A stretch of DNA of 64,000 nucleotides from Georgenia daeguensis (GTDB lineage: Bacteria; Actinomycetota; Actinomycetes; Actinomycetales; Actinomycetaceae), in contig NZ_BAABBA010000003.1 in assembly GCF_039537705.1 (NCBI RefSeq), forward strand, positions 248,001 through 312,000, read 5' to 3'. Positions 18,070 to 25,807 of the stretch are shown here, piece by piece. A program made the translations under genes and the position numbers. The notes under the pieces were generated by a model. The model did no database searches. It was given only the letters and a program-made list of their open reading frames with translations, and had not been told where the DNA came from. Position 1 is the first letter of the stretch, and each line of letters begins with the position of its first letter.

Positions 18070-18354
18070 TCAGGCGGGGTGCGACGGCAGGTCGGCCGGC
18101 GGAGCGAGGGGCTCCCCGCTCTGCGCGAGCCGCCGGAGCTTCGCGGCCTGGGCCTTCGTGGGCGTGCGGCGGAGGCCGCAGAACGTGCAGTCGATGACGT
18201 GCTTCGTCGAGACCGGGAAGAGCGGGACGAAGAAGAGCGTGAACTTGTTGACGATGCGGTGGAGCCGGTGTGCGGCGGGGTTGTGGCACTGCGGGCACAC
18301 CAGGGTCATGGTCGCGAGCAGGGTCGTGGAGCCCCGGACGCCGAGGATGATCAT
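18070..18354 (-). CDS. Small zinc-ribbon protein
   Basis: 94 residues with two CxxC knuckles (CPQC and CTFC, about 36 residues apart) flanking a hydrophobic FTLFFVPLFPVST stretch. This is the layout of the short zinc-ribbon family that begins MIILGVRGSTTLL. Function is unknown; the protein probably binds Zn2+ and may be membrane-associated. It faces the preceding plus-strand membrane gene and lies just downstream of another minus-strand gene (26-bp gap), with which it may be co-transcribed. Confidence 0.75.
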   Translation of the reverse strand: MIILGVRGSTTLLATMTLVCPQCHNPAAHRLHRIVNKFTLFFVPLFPVSTKHVIDCTFCGLRRTPTKAQAAKLRRLAQSGEPLAPPADLPSHPA

Positions 18355-18380
18355 GGCGCCAGCCTAGAGCTGCGCGCGGA

Positions 18381-19043
18381 TCAGCCCCGTGGCGGCCGCG
18401 TGCCCGGCGGCATGAAGCGGCTGTGGTCCTCGGGAGCGGGCTCCGGTCCGACGCCGTGCTCGGAGCCGCGCGGCTCGACCGTGTCACCGGCCCACTGGTC
18501 CCCGGGGTCCTGCGGGGCAGAAGAACGACCATGGACCAGAGCCAGCCAGATGCCCATCTGCTGCTTGTCGCCGGCGAGCTGGGTGGGCAGCGCGAGGACG
18601 GGCCCGCCGAGCAGCTTCGCGTTCGCCCCCTGGAACCGCCGCACCCAGGAGAGGAGTCCGCCGTCGACGGTCCTGGCTCCCTCCCCGGTCAGGCGCAGCA
18701 CGACCGTCTGCTGGTTCATGATCGTGACGACCTGCACCGCGATGACCTGCCGCCAGGGAAGCACGACGCGATCGACGCGCACGTCGGCCGGCGTGACGTG
18801 CACGTCGCGGGGGCGCACGATCTGGTACCCGATGGCGGGAATGCCCAGCCCACCGAAGAACCCGACGGCCAGGACGGCGACCAGCCAGGCGCCGTCGGCG
18901 GCGGCCCAGACGCCGACGGCGGTGAAGCCGAGGCAGCCGAGCAGCGCCCAGAGATTCTTGGACTGCTTGGTCCGCAGCCGCACCTGGCCGGAGGCGAGAA
19001 GCTCGCGGTCCCACCGTTCGAGGTCGGGCATGGCCCCCCGCAT
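18381..19043 (-). CDS. Membrane protein with PH-like domain, function unknown
   Basis: 220 residues if started at ATG 19043. Two adjacent hydrophobic segments (LWALLGCLGFTAVGVWAAA and WLVAVLAVGFFGGLGIPAIG) are followed by a soluble beta-rich region (VHVTPADVRVDRVVLPWRQV, TVVLRLTGEGARTV) resembling the bacterial PH-domain membrane family, and a Pro/Glu/Gly-rich tail. The frame is open upstream to 19139, but a TACGCT -10 element at 19069-19074 lies inside that extension, so 19043 (or ATG 19031) is more likely. Role unknown. Confidence 0.65.
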   Translation of the reverse strand: MRGAMPDLERWDRELLASGQVRLRTKQSKNLWALLGCLGFTAVGVWAAADGAWLVAVLAVGFFGGLGIPAIGYQIVRPRDVHVTPADVRVDRVVLPWRQVIAVQVVTIMNQQTVVLRLTGEGARTVDGGLLSWVRRFQGANAKLLGGPVLALPTQLAGDKQQMGIWLALVHGRSSAPQDPGDQWAGDTVEPRGSEHGVGPEPAPEDHSRFMPPGTRPPRG

Positions 19044-19068
19044 CGTCGTCCGTCGTCGTGTCCCGGGC

Positions 19069-19074
19069 AGCGTA
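19069..19074 (-). promoter_or_regulatory. -10 element for the PH-domain gene
   Basis: TACGCT on the minus strand, placing transcription start about 20 nt before ATG 19043. The same hexamer precedes two other minus-strand genes in this window (54443 and 61380). Confidence 0.45.
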
Positions 19075-19185
19075 GCGGGAGGCGGAGGTGGTACCGGACG
19101 GGATCCGTCTGCCCCGGGGATGGGAGTGTCGGGAGTCACAGCGGAGGGCGGTCCGGCGGATTCGGAACCGGGCTCAGGGCTGGGG

Positions 19186-19191
19186 TAGCAT
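19186..19191 (+). promoter_or_regulatory. -10 element for tRNA-Pro
   Basis: TAGCAT lies 35 bp before the mature tRNA 5' end. A TTCGGA at 19161-19166 could be a -35, though the 19-bp spacer is long. Confidence 0.4.
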
Positions 19192-19226
19192 CGTTCAGTC
19201 CCGACCGGCCAGGTGCTGGTGGGAGA

Positions 19227-19300
<74 letters not shown>

Positions 19301-19316
19301 CGTAAAACTGCAGGTG

Positions 19317-19350
19317 AGAGGCTCGTCCGGGAAACCGGACGGGCCTCTTC
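19317..19350 (+). terminator. Intrinsic terminator after tRNA-Pro
   Basis: A 14-bp hairpin pairs 19317-19330 with 19335-19348, with one T-G wobble, closed by a GAAA tetraloop (19331-19334) and followed by TCCTCTT. It begins 17 nt after the tRNA and is the clearest intrinsic terminator in the window. Confidence 0.85.
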
Positions 19351-19394
19351 CTCTTGCCGGTCCGACACGCGAGAACCCGAGATCGCGGCGGTGC

Positions 19395-20324
19395 TCAGGT
19401 GGACCTGGCCAGTGTTCGCCGGCCGCCATCGAGCCGACCGAGCCGCAGCTTCGTCAGCCACTCGTGCACGGCGCCGGCCGTCTCGGCAGGCTTCAGGAGC
19501 GGGAAGTAGTGGCCGACGTCGGCGACGGTGCAGGCCGTTGTCCCGGGCAGCTGCTCCTCAAGGTAGGCACGGCTCTCGGCGAAGGCCGCTCCGCTGTCCG
19601 CGCTCCCGACCCAGACGATCGGCATGGCGGCGTCGGGCAACCGAAGCGGCTCGGCCATCCAGGCGCCCATCGCCGGCCAGTCGACCTGGAGGAAGGTGGC
19701 GATGTCCCTGAGCGCGAGTTCCCGCCCGCCCCTCGGCAAGGAGCGCTCGACCAGCTCCCGTGCGTTCTCCACGCCCGACGTGGCGTCGTAGAAGGCCGAG
19801 ACCGCGCCGTGCCCGTCGCCGTTCCCGAGCTGCTCGATAACCGCCGGCATCGCCACCTCGGCGACGGCTCGCATCTCCTCCTGCCCTTCAGCGCTCCGGA
19901 CCACCTGTCCGAGCAACGGCTCGAGGAGGAGTGCCGACAGCACACGATCGGGCGCCCGCGCCGCGAGCTCCATCGCGATGTAGCCACCGAAGGAGTGCCC
20001 GGCGACATGCGCCTTCTCGATCCCCAGCGCCTCGAGGATCGCGAGGACGTCAACCACCTGACCGGGAATGTCGGTGGCCTCGGCCGGCAGCCCGCGGCCG
20101 CCGTACCCCCGCCGGCCGTAATGGATCACCTGGTGGTCGCCCCAGCTGGTGAGCCTGTCCGCGAGCGGCACGAGGAAGTCGCGCATGACCGCGCCGTGGA
20201 CGAGGACGACCGGCGTGCCCTTGCCGATCACCCACACGTCGAGCTCGTCGCCACCGGAGACCCGGACCCGGGTGGTGGGGTCCGGCATCAGCCGCCTGGC
20301 CGCCGTCCCAGTCATGGTGTTCAT
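19395..20324 (-). CDS. Alpha/beta hydrolase
   Basis: 309-residue alpha/beta-hydrolase-fold protein. Visible landmarks are the oxyanion HGAVMRDF region, the nucleophile elbow GHSFGGY with its serine, an Asp-bearing WVGSADSG segment, and the terminal catalytic histidine in ADVGHYFPLLKP. The substrate cannot be inferred. It lies downstream of the LuxR-type regulator gene on the same strand (140-bp gap) but has its own TAGCGT -10 at 20375-20380. Start MNTMTG at 20324 is accepted; ATG 20315 is an alternative. Confidence 0.85.
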   Translation of the reverse strand: MNTMTGTAARRLMPDPTTRVRVSGGDELDVWVIGKGTPVVLVHGAVMRDFLVPLADRLTSWGDHQVIHYGRRGYGGRGLPAEATDIPGQVVDVLAILEALGIEKAHVAGHSFGGYIAMELAARAPDRVLSALLLEPLLGQVVRSAEGQEEMRAVAEVAMPAVIEQLGNGDGHGAVSAFYDATSGVENARELVERSLPRGGRELALRDIATFLQVDWPAMGAWMAEPLRLPDAAMPIVWVGSADSGAAFAESRAYLEEQLPGTTACTVADVGHYFPLLKPAETAGAVHEWLTKLRLGRLDGGRRTLARST

Positions 20325-20374
20325 CAGTTCGCTCCCGCGATCGGTGCGCGCCCGTGCGGCGTGCTCTCATCGCG

Positions 20375-20380
20375 ACGCTA
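20375..20380 (-). promoter_or_regulatory. -10 element for the alpha/beta hydrolase gene
   Basis: TAGCGT on the minus strand, with TGAGCC 17 bp upstream as a weak -35, predicting a leader of about 45 nt. Confidence 0.4.
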
Positions 20381-20464
20381 GGCAGCGCGACGGGCTGGGC
20401 TCATCGGAGCGATTGACCAACGTGCCGCCGCCCGGCTACGCGGTTGTGCGTAGTGGCGCGGCGC

Positions 20465-22075
20465 TCACCGGGATGCGGTCACCCTGTGGTCGAACGCGTA
20501 GCGGGCGGCCTGTGTCCGCGAGATGACACCGATCTTGTGGAAGATGTTCGTCAGGTGGCGGGCGACGGTGCGATCGCTGATGACCAGGGTCTCGGCGATG
20601 TCCCGGTTGGAGCGTCCGTCGGCCACGAGCGCGAGGACCTCGCACTCCCGCCGGGTCAGTCCGTCCGGCGGCTCCGGCCTCGGCCGGAACGCGCCGAGCT
20701 GGTCGAACACCGCGTGGGCACGGTCGAGTTCTGCGGCGGCCGACACCCCGTCGCCGAGCGCGCGGTAGGCATCGGCGAGCCGGACGCAGGTCCGGGCGGC
20801 GTCGTACTCGGCACCGAGCTCGTGCCAGCGACGGCAGGCGTCGCGGAGTACCGGGAGTGCCTCGTCAGCCCGGCCCTCGGCCAGCAGGACGGCGCCGCGC
20901 GCCGCGCATGCCATCGCCTCCAGGCCCGAGGTGGCGCAGGTCGCTGCGGTCGCGGCCAGCTCGGAGGCGGCCGCGGCAGCCTCCTCGAGCCGCCCGGCGC
21001 TCAGCGCGATGTCCACCGCCGCCGCGCAGACAGGGGCCCGGCGCAGCGGGTCGTCGCCCGCCGCGGCCAGCGCCGAGCGCACCGATGTCGCCGCCCCGGC
21101 TGCGTCGCCCTGCTGGCTGCGCAGCAGGGCTCTGCCGGGTTGCGGGTCGCGGCCGCGGGCGTGCGCCTCGTCGTACGCGTCGGCGGCGCGTGCGTCCCCG
21201 CGCAGCCGACGCACCTCGGCGACGACGTACCATGCCTCGGCGGCGTAGTCGACCCGGTACCGGTCGAAGTCGTTCGCGATTCGCAGCGCGCTGCGCTCGG
21301 CCTCGTCCCACTCGCCGCGCAGCAGACGCAGCTGGGCGCGGTGCACCGCACAGAGGCCCTCGAAGAAGACCGCCGCGGGCAGGGTGGCCAGCCACTGCTC
21401 CGTCAGGTCGGTCCAGCGGACCATCCGGCGCACGTCCGCGATCCGATGGCAGGCCGCGACGGTGTGGCAGTACAGGACGCCGGAGAGGAAGGGGTCGATC
21501 CGGCCGCTCTGGACGCTGACCATCGCCGCGTCGATCAGCGGCAGCCCGTCGGCGATGTGGCCGGACTGGATCAGGGCCCTGCCCTCGCTCTGGACACCTA
21601 GCGCCAGCAGCCCGGCGTCCTCGTACCGACGGCCGATGTCCTGCCCCCGACGCGCCGCGTCGAGCGCCGCGGCGGGCCGACCAGCACGGAGATTCCCCTC
21701 GACCTCCGTGAACAGCATCAGATGCCCATGGACCGGGCCCTCCGGAAGCCCCTCCACCAGGCGACCGGCGCGACCCAGCCATCCTCTGGCCTGTTCGTCC
21801 TCGCCACGAGCGAGGTGGCAGACCCCGAGCGAGAAGGCAGTCATCGCTGCCTCGGCCGGTCGAGCGGCGGCCTCGAAGGCGTCGCAGGCGGCGGCGCCGA
21901 GCCGCAGCTTGTCCTCGATGCGACCCACCCACCACACGGCGTCGGCGTAGGCCGCGAGGTCGTCGGCAGAGAAGTCCGCCGAGTCGGCGGCGTCGAAGTT
22001 CGTGACAGCGGTGGGCCAGTCGCGCGAGGCGTAGGCCCGCCGCGCGAGTGACAGGGAGCTACCACGTTCGTCCAC
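20465..22075 (-). CDS. LuxR-family regulator without an ATPase domain (copy 1)
   Basis: 536 residues. The C-terminal 65 (472-536) form a LuxR helix-turn-helix (GLTRRECEVLALVADGRSNR, then DRTVARHLTNIFHKIG). The preceding 470 residues are Ala-rich helical repeats of TPR character (RRAYASRDWPTAVTNF, SLGVCHLARGEDEQARGWL), with no P-loop, so this is not a MalT/LAL regulator. It resembles the second regulator at 49484 in length and layout. GTG at 22075 has a GGAGG site; the open frame beyond it is antisense to the RNase H-like gene. It is transcribed divergently from that gene, so it may autoregulate and control it (inference). The signal sensed by the repeats is unknown. Confidence 0.85.
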   Translation of the reverse strand: MDERGSSLSLARRAYASRDWPTAVTNFDAADSADFSADDLAAYADAVWWVGRIEDKLRLGAAACDAFEAAARPAEAAMTAFSLGVCHLARGEDEQARGWLGRAGRLVEGLPEGPVHGHLMLFTEVEGNLRAGRPAAALDAARRGQDIGRRYEDAGLLALGVQSEGRALIQSGHIADGLPLIDAAMVSVQSGRIDPFLSGVLYCHTVAACHRIADVRRMVRWTDLTEQWLATLPAAVFFEGLCAVHRAQLRLLRGEWDEAERSALRIANDFDRYRVDYAAEAWYVVAEVRRLRGDARAADAYDEAHARGRDPQPGRALLRSQQGDAAGAATSVRSALAAAGDDPLRRAPVCAAAVDIALSAGRLEEAAAAASELAATAATCATSGLEAMACAARGAVLLAEGRADEALPVLRDACRRWHELGAEYDAARTCVRLADAYRALGDGVSAAAELDRAHAVFDQLGAFRPRPEPPDGLTRRECEVLALVADGRSNRDIAETLVISDRTVARHLTNIFHKIGVISRTQAARYAFDHRVTASR

Positions 22076-22101
22076 GCGCCCGTCCTCCGGTGACAGAGCA
22101 C

Positions 22102-22107
22102 AGAATA
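22102..22107 (-). promoter_or_regulatory. -10 element for luxR copy 1
   Basis: TATTCT on the minus strand, about 27 nt before the GTG at 22075, leaving room for the GGAGG site. No convincing -35. Confidence 0.45.
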
Positions 22108-22214
22108 TCGGTGCACCTGGCCGAGGGAAGAGAGCCCACCTCAGCCTGGGACGCCGGTGTCGGCGCCGAGCTCCCACCCTGGCACTGCTCGGTGAGGTCG
22201 CGTCGCGAGTGGCT

Positions 22215-22227
22215 GACGGAATCCGTC
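22215..22227. promoter_or_regulatory. Candidate operator (inverted repeat)
   Basis: GACGGA-A-TCCGTC, a perfect palindrome with a one-base centre in the divergent region. It could be the LuxR-type regulator's site; that assignment rests on position only. Confidence 0.35.
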
Positions 22228-22399
22228 CGGTCGCCCCTGCCCGCCGGTGAGAAGGTAGCGTGCCCACGAAGCGCTGCACGCGACAGCCCCCTCCACGTGC
22301 CACATTCCGGTCGCCGGTCAGGTCGGCATCTGATCGATGTGAGGGTGGCCGGAGCCGGTGCCATCCCGGCACGGTCCGCGGGGGCGGAAGGAGAGATTC

Positions 22400-23158
22400 G
22401 TGGAACAGGGGGCGACCCAGGACGAGCTGGGCAAGCAGCTCGGCATCGATGCCCAGGCGGTCGGCGACCTTCTCGCGGCGGCCGGTCTGAAGGAGGGCCG
22501 GCACGCGTCGGACGACGCGCTGGACCGAGGGCTTGCCGAGCCCGGCACCTCGCCGCTCGGGCGGCCGTTCGTACGGTGGCGGGCGGAGGCGGTCCTGCCT
22601 GTCATCGAGCCCCTGGCACGGCGTCTGGCGGCAGCACCGGCCAAGAGCGAGGCCGAGGCGGGGAAGCGCGGGCGGGCAGCTCCGAGGCAGGCGGCCCAGA
22701 GGCAGGTGGTGCGTGGGGCGGGCACGACGTTCGACGTCGTGGTCGCGCTGCACGCCGTCGCCGATCCGAACCCCGGTCCGACCGGGTGGGCGTACGTGAA
22801 CCAGGAGACCTGGGAGCCGACGTCGGGCGGTCTGCCCAACGGGACGGACAGGGAGGGGGAGCTGGTTGCCGCTCTGCACCTGCTGGATCACTCGGCACCC
22901 GGCGCCCACCTGCTGGTGCGGTCCGCCTCGGAGTACCTCGTGAAGACTGCGACGGTGTGGGCGCCCACGTGGCGGCGGAACGGGTGGAAGAAGCGCGACG
23001 GCGAGCGCCCGGAGAACCTGGACCTCATCGAGCCGCTCCTGGGCAAGATCGAGAAGCGGGCGGGTCGCGTCAGGTTCGGGCTGGCCGACATCGTCGACGA
23101 GTTCGTCGTCGCGGCCGCCCAACGCGCCCGGGAGGCCGCCCGCGAGATGACCCCGTAG
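22400..23158 (+). CDS. RNase H-like protein lacking catalytic residues
   Basis: 252-residue paralogue of the RNase H encoded at 59368. Shared landmarks include the N-terminal ELGKQLGIDAQAVGDLLAAAGLK segment (9-31), NPGPTGWAYV, SGGLPNGT, the GEL glutamate (E154), WRRNGWKKRDG and RPENLDLI. Compared with the intact copy, the first catalytic Asp is His (H118), the second is Ala (A176), and the loop holding the catalytic His is deleted (nine residues short after F226); only E154 and D233 remain. Nuclease activity is therefore unlikely. The frame has no stops and a strong AAGGAGAG site before GTG 22400, so it looks like a maintained gene, not a relic. A nucleic-acid-binding or regulatory role is inference. 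Confidence 0.85.
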   Translation: MEQGATQDELGKQLGIDAQAVGDLLAAAGLKEGRHASDDALDRGLAEPGTSPLGRPFVRWRAEAVLPVIEPLARRLAAAPAKSEAEAGKRGRAAPRQAAQRQVVRGAGTTFDVVVALHAVADPNPGPTGWAYVNQETWEPTSGGLPNGTDREGELVAALHLLDHSAPGAHLLVRSASEYLVKTATVWAPTWRRNGWKKRDGERPENLDLIEPLLGKIEKRAGRVRFGLADIVDEFVVAAAQRAREAAREMTP

Positions 23159-23250
23159 GACGCAGATGGCTCCGTAGGAGACGGCGTGGGGCGACAACGC
23201 GGCTCATGGAGGGCACCGCAGCCGCCGGCGACACGGTCGAGGTGCAGCAC

Positions 23251-23622
23251 CTACTCCGCCGCGAAGGCCTGGAAGAAGATGGGGAAGGTCCCGAGGACCC
23301 CGAGGCCGATCAGGATGAGGGAGGCGGTCAGCGCCTTGCGTGTCTCGATCGCCTTCCCCCGGTACATCACGTGCAGCACGGCCCACGCGACGAGCCAGAC
23401 GATGACGGCGCCGACGGTCTTGCCGGAGAGGGGGCCGACCGGGTCGTAGAGATTCAGGAGCTGCTTGAGTCCCTCGCTCGCCTCGGCGAGGGTCGTGAGG
23501 ACGCCGAGTGCGAACGCACCGACGCCGGCAGCGAGGATCGCTGCCGAGACCGGCCCCTCGGGCTTCTCGGCGTACTCGAGCTCCGGGCTGACCGATGCGC
23601 CGGTCTCCAGGTTCGATGCCAT
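23251..23622 (-). CDS. Small three-helix membrane protein
   Basis: 123 residues with three hydrophobic helices: ILAAGVGAFALGVLTTLAEA, VGAVIVWLVAWAVLHVMY and ASLILIGLGVLGTFPIFFQA. A polar PVGPLSGKTVG loop lies between the first two. A histidine falls at the end of helix 2 (WAVLHVMYRGK). No known domain recognised. It starts 9 bp after the 170-residue membrane gene and is surely co-transcribed with it. The pair may form a membrane complex; redox or heme function is speculation based on the neighbour's histidines. Confidence 0.75.
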   Translation of the reverse strand: MASNLETGASVSPELEYAEKPEGPVSAAILAAGVGAFALGVLTTLAEASEGLKQLLNLYDPVGPLSGKTVGAVIVWLVAWAVLHVMYRGKAIETRKALTASLILIGLGVLGTFPIFFQAFAAE

Positions 23623-23631
23623 GTCTGTCTC

Positions 23632-24144
23632 CTACAGGAGGGGGGCGGCCTTGGTGATCAGGGCGCCGAAGAGCCCTGCGACCGCCGCGAAGACGAAGGC
23701 CAGGACGAAGAGCAGAATCGTGGTCCTGCGAACTCGGTCATGGCGAATGAGGCTCGTTCCGTAGTAGATGACGATGAAAGCCACGACGGTCGCCAGGATG
23801 GGGCTGATCCAGGCCACGTGCTCCTTCCACTCCATGCCGAAGTGGTGCCACTCCGCTGTCGCAGGGTCCGCCAGCAACGTCGAGCGGGGACTTTCGGGGA
23901 TGTCCTCCCGATACCACGGGTAGACGATCCAGGTGCCGGTCAGCACCGTTCCCCAGGCGGCGACCGCCATCGCGACGACCCCGATCTTCAGGCGACGCGC
24001 CCGGTCGCGGATGCCCTCCGGTCTCAGGAGCTGGGGACGCAGGCTGTAGAGGCCCTCGAGACCGCCCGCGAATCCGAGCAGGAACAGCGCTCCGAGGAGC
24101 ATTCCGTGGATCAGCGTCCAGAGCTCACGATCGGTCAGACTCAT
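23632..24144 (-). CDS. Four-helix membrane protein with conserved-looking histidines
   Basis: 170 residues, four predicted helices. Helix 1 holds a histidine (WTLIHGMLLGALFLLGFAGG), helix 2 runs into GTWIVYPWYRE, and the external loop before helix 3 is His-rich (EWHHFGMEWKEHVAW). Histidines placed at membrane faces recall b-type heme proteins, but I do not recognise the family. It has a near-consensus promoter (TATAGT at 24201-24206) and is followed after 9 bp by the three-helix gene. The adjacent rightward genes encode an FAD oxidoreductase and a secreted multicopper oxidase, hinting at electron transfer across the membrane (inference). Confidence 0.75.
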   Translation of the reverse strand: MSLTDRELWTLIHGMLLGALFLLGFAGGLEGLYSLRPQLLRPEGIRDRARRLKIGVVAMAVAAWGTVLTGTWIVYPWYREDIPESPRSTLLADPATAEWHHFGMEWKEHVAWISPILATVVAFIVIYYGTSLIRHDRVRRTTILLFVLAFVFAAVAGLFGALITKAAPLL

Positions 24145-24200
24145 CGCGCCACCACCCTCGGGAGGCGATCGAGGCGTGGGAGATGCGCCTCTTGCCTCGG

Positions 24201-24206
24201 ACTATA
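24201..24206 (-). promoter_or_regulatory. -10 element for the two-gene membrane operon
   Basis: TATAGT on the minus strand, five of six matches to TATAAT and the most canonical -10 in the window. TGTGCC lies 17 bp upstream as a weak -35. Predicted leader about 50 nt. Confidence 0.55.
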
Positions 24207-24287
24207 GACCTCGCAGATCGCGCGGCACAGCGGCAGCGGGGGGGACGGACCGTTGACCGGCCACGCCCGCGGGGTCAGCATGGGCGA

Positions 24288-25691
24288 GTGGTGGAGGTGC
24301 TGGACGCCGACTACCTCGTGGTCGGCGCCGGGGCGTCGGGCATGGCGTTCACGGACGCCCTGGTCGCCCACGCGGACGTCAGCGTCGTCATGGTCGACCG
24401 GCGGCACAGCGCCGGTGGCCACTGGCTGGACGCGTACCCCTTCGTGCGCCTGCACCAGGCCTCCTCGTTCTACGGCGTGGCCTCGACGCTGCTAGGCGAG
24501 GGCCGGCTCCAGCAGGACGGGCCCGAGGCAGGGCTGCACGAGCGCGCCTCCGCACCGGAGATCTGCGCGTACTACGCCCGCGTGCTGAAGGATCGGATGC
24601 TGGGGTCCGGGAAGGTGGCCTTCTACCCCAGCTGCGACTTCCTGGGCGAGGGCCAGTTCGTCTCGAGGCTGTCCGGGAAGCGCTACGAGGTACGCGGCCG
24701 GCCGCGCGTCGTCGACGCCCGCTACCTCTCTCCTCAGATTCCTGCGACGACGCCCCCGCCGTTCGGCTGCGCGGACGGCGTGCGGGTCGTACCGTCCGGA
24801 GAGCTGGTCCATCTCGGAGGAGCGCCGCCGGAGTTCGTGATCGCCGGCGCCGGCAAGACCGCCACCGACGCCTGCGTGTGGCTGCTCGACAACGGCGTCG
24901 ATCCCGGCGACATCTGCTGGGTGCGTCCCCGCGAGCCGTGGATGCTCGACAGGGCGGCGGTGCAGCCGGACCCTGCCGTGTTCTACGGCACGGCGGCCGA
25001 CATCATGGAGGCGGCGGAGGCAGCCACGCACCCCGACGAGGTGTTCTTCCTGCTCGAGGACGCGGGAGTCATGCTGCGGATCGACCGGTCCGTCACCCCC
25101 ACGATGGCCAAGGTGCCCACGCTCGCGCGGTGGGAGCTCGACCGGCTCCGCACGATCGACCGGGTCGTGCGGCTCGGGCACCTCCGTCACGTCGAGCGCG
25201 GCCGGCTGGAGCTGGACGACGGCGACGTCGCCGTCGCCCCGGACGCCGTCGTCGTCCACTGCGCCGCCTCGGGGCTGCGGTACCGGCCGCTGGTGCCGGT
25301 CTGGGGCGAGCAGGCGATCACCGTCCAGCCGATCCGGCTCGGGTTCGCGTGCTTCGGCGCCGCGCTCGCCGGATACGTCGAGGCGACGCTCGACGACGAC
25401 GACGAGAAGAACCGCCTGTGCCCGCCCTCGCCCTTCTCCGACACGCCGGCTGACTGGGCGAGGCAGCAGGTCCTCGGCGCTCGGGCGTCCTTCACGTCGG
25501 AACCTCATATCAAGGACTGGGCCGACGCGGTCTCGCTCAACCCCGCGCGCATCCCCCCTGAGCTGGCCGGCTCCGCCGCCGTCGCCGCCGCCAAGGACCG
25601 GTTCCGCCGGCACGTGGGGCCCGGGATGGCCAAGCTGGCCGCGCTCTCGGGAACGCCGCTGGCGCCCCGGAGGGTAGGCGAAGGCGGGTGA
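24288..25691 (+). CDS. FAD/NAD(P)-binding oxidoreductase
   Basis: 467-residue flavoprotein of the pyridine-nucleotide oxidoreductase/monooxygenase type. The N-terminus has an FAD Rossmann fingerprint YLVVGAGASG (9-18), ending in a DRRHSAGGHW stretch. A second dinucleotide-binding site, VIAGAGKTATDACVWLL, begins near residue 184. Substrate unknown. Start GTG 24288 (or 24291) is chosen because the flavin fold begins right there; upstream open sequence is Arg-rich and overlaps the divergent promoter. It lies between the membrane-protein operon (divergent) and the multicopper oxidase (same strand, 116 bp downstream). It could supply electrons to either, but nothing in the sequence proves this. 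Confidence 0.8.
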   Translation: MVEVLDADYLVVGAGASGMAFTDALVAHADVSVVMVDRRHSAGGHWLDAYPFVRLHQASSFYGVASTLLGEGRLQQDGPEAGLHERASAPEICAYYARVLKDRMLGSGKVAFYPSCDFLGEGQFVSRLSGKRYEVRGRPRVVDARYLSPQIPATTPPPFGCADGVRVVPSGELVHLGGAPPEFVIAGAGKTATDACVWLLDNGVDPGDICWVRPREPWMLDRAAVQPDPAVFYGTAADIMEAAEAATHPDEVFFLLEDAGVMLRIDRSVTPTMAKVPTLARWELDRLRTIDRVVRLGHLRHVERGRLELDDGDVAVAPDAVVVHCAASGLRYRPLVPVWGEQAITVQPIRLGFACFGAALAGYVEATLDDDDEKNRLCPPSPFSDTPADWARQQVLGARASFTSEPHIKDWADAVSLNPARIPPELAGSAAVAAAKDRFRRHVGPGMAKLAALSGTPLAPRRVGEGG

Positions 25692-25716
25692 GGGGCGGGT
25701 GAGCAGGCGATTTCGT

Positions 25717-25733
25717 CCGGGACATATGGGACA
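25717..25733 (+). promoter_or_regulatory. 17-bp element shared by the multicopper oxidase and DsbA promoters, copy 1
   Basis: CCGGGACATATGGGACA matches 15 of 17 positions with the sequence at 31010-31026. It lies immediately upstream of the TTGACG -35 of the multicopper oxidase gene, a location suited to a transcription factor. Confidence 0.45.
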
Positions 25734-25739
25734 GGGCCC

Positions 25740-25768
25740 TTGACGGCCCCCTGAACGCGCGGTTCATT
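25740..25768 (+). promoter_or_regulatory. Putative promoter of the multicopper oxidase gene
   Basis: TTGACG (25740-25745), a 17-bp spacer, then TTCATT (25763-25768). The -35 is good and the -10 poor, which is consistent with an activator-dependent promoter. Confidence 0.4.
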
Positions 25769-25807
25769 GACGATGCAGGGCGCCGACCGACCCGAGGAAG
25801 TGTCACG

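Larger units (their letters stand above)
22076..22399. other. Shared promoter region of luxR copy 1 and the RNase H-like gene
   Basis: 324 bp. Leftward: TATTCT (22102-22107) as -10 for the regulator. Rightward: TAGCGT (22256-22261) as a possible -10 for the RNase H-like gene, which would leave a leader of about 130 nt. Between them is a perfect 6+6 bp inverted repeat, GACGGA-A-TCCGTC (22215-22227), a candidate operator about 30 bp before the rightward -10. Confidence 0.5.

Noticed and set aside
20465..22075. MalT/LAL-type ATPase regulator
   Set aside because: No Walker A motif anywhere in the N-terminal region.
22400..23158. RNase H-like gene as a pseudogene
   Set aside because: No frameshift or stop, good ribosome-binding site, and fold-defining residues kept; catalytic loss alone does not make it a pseudogene.
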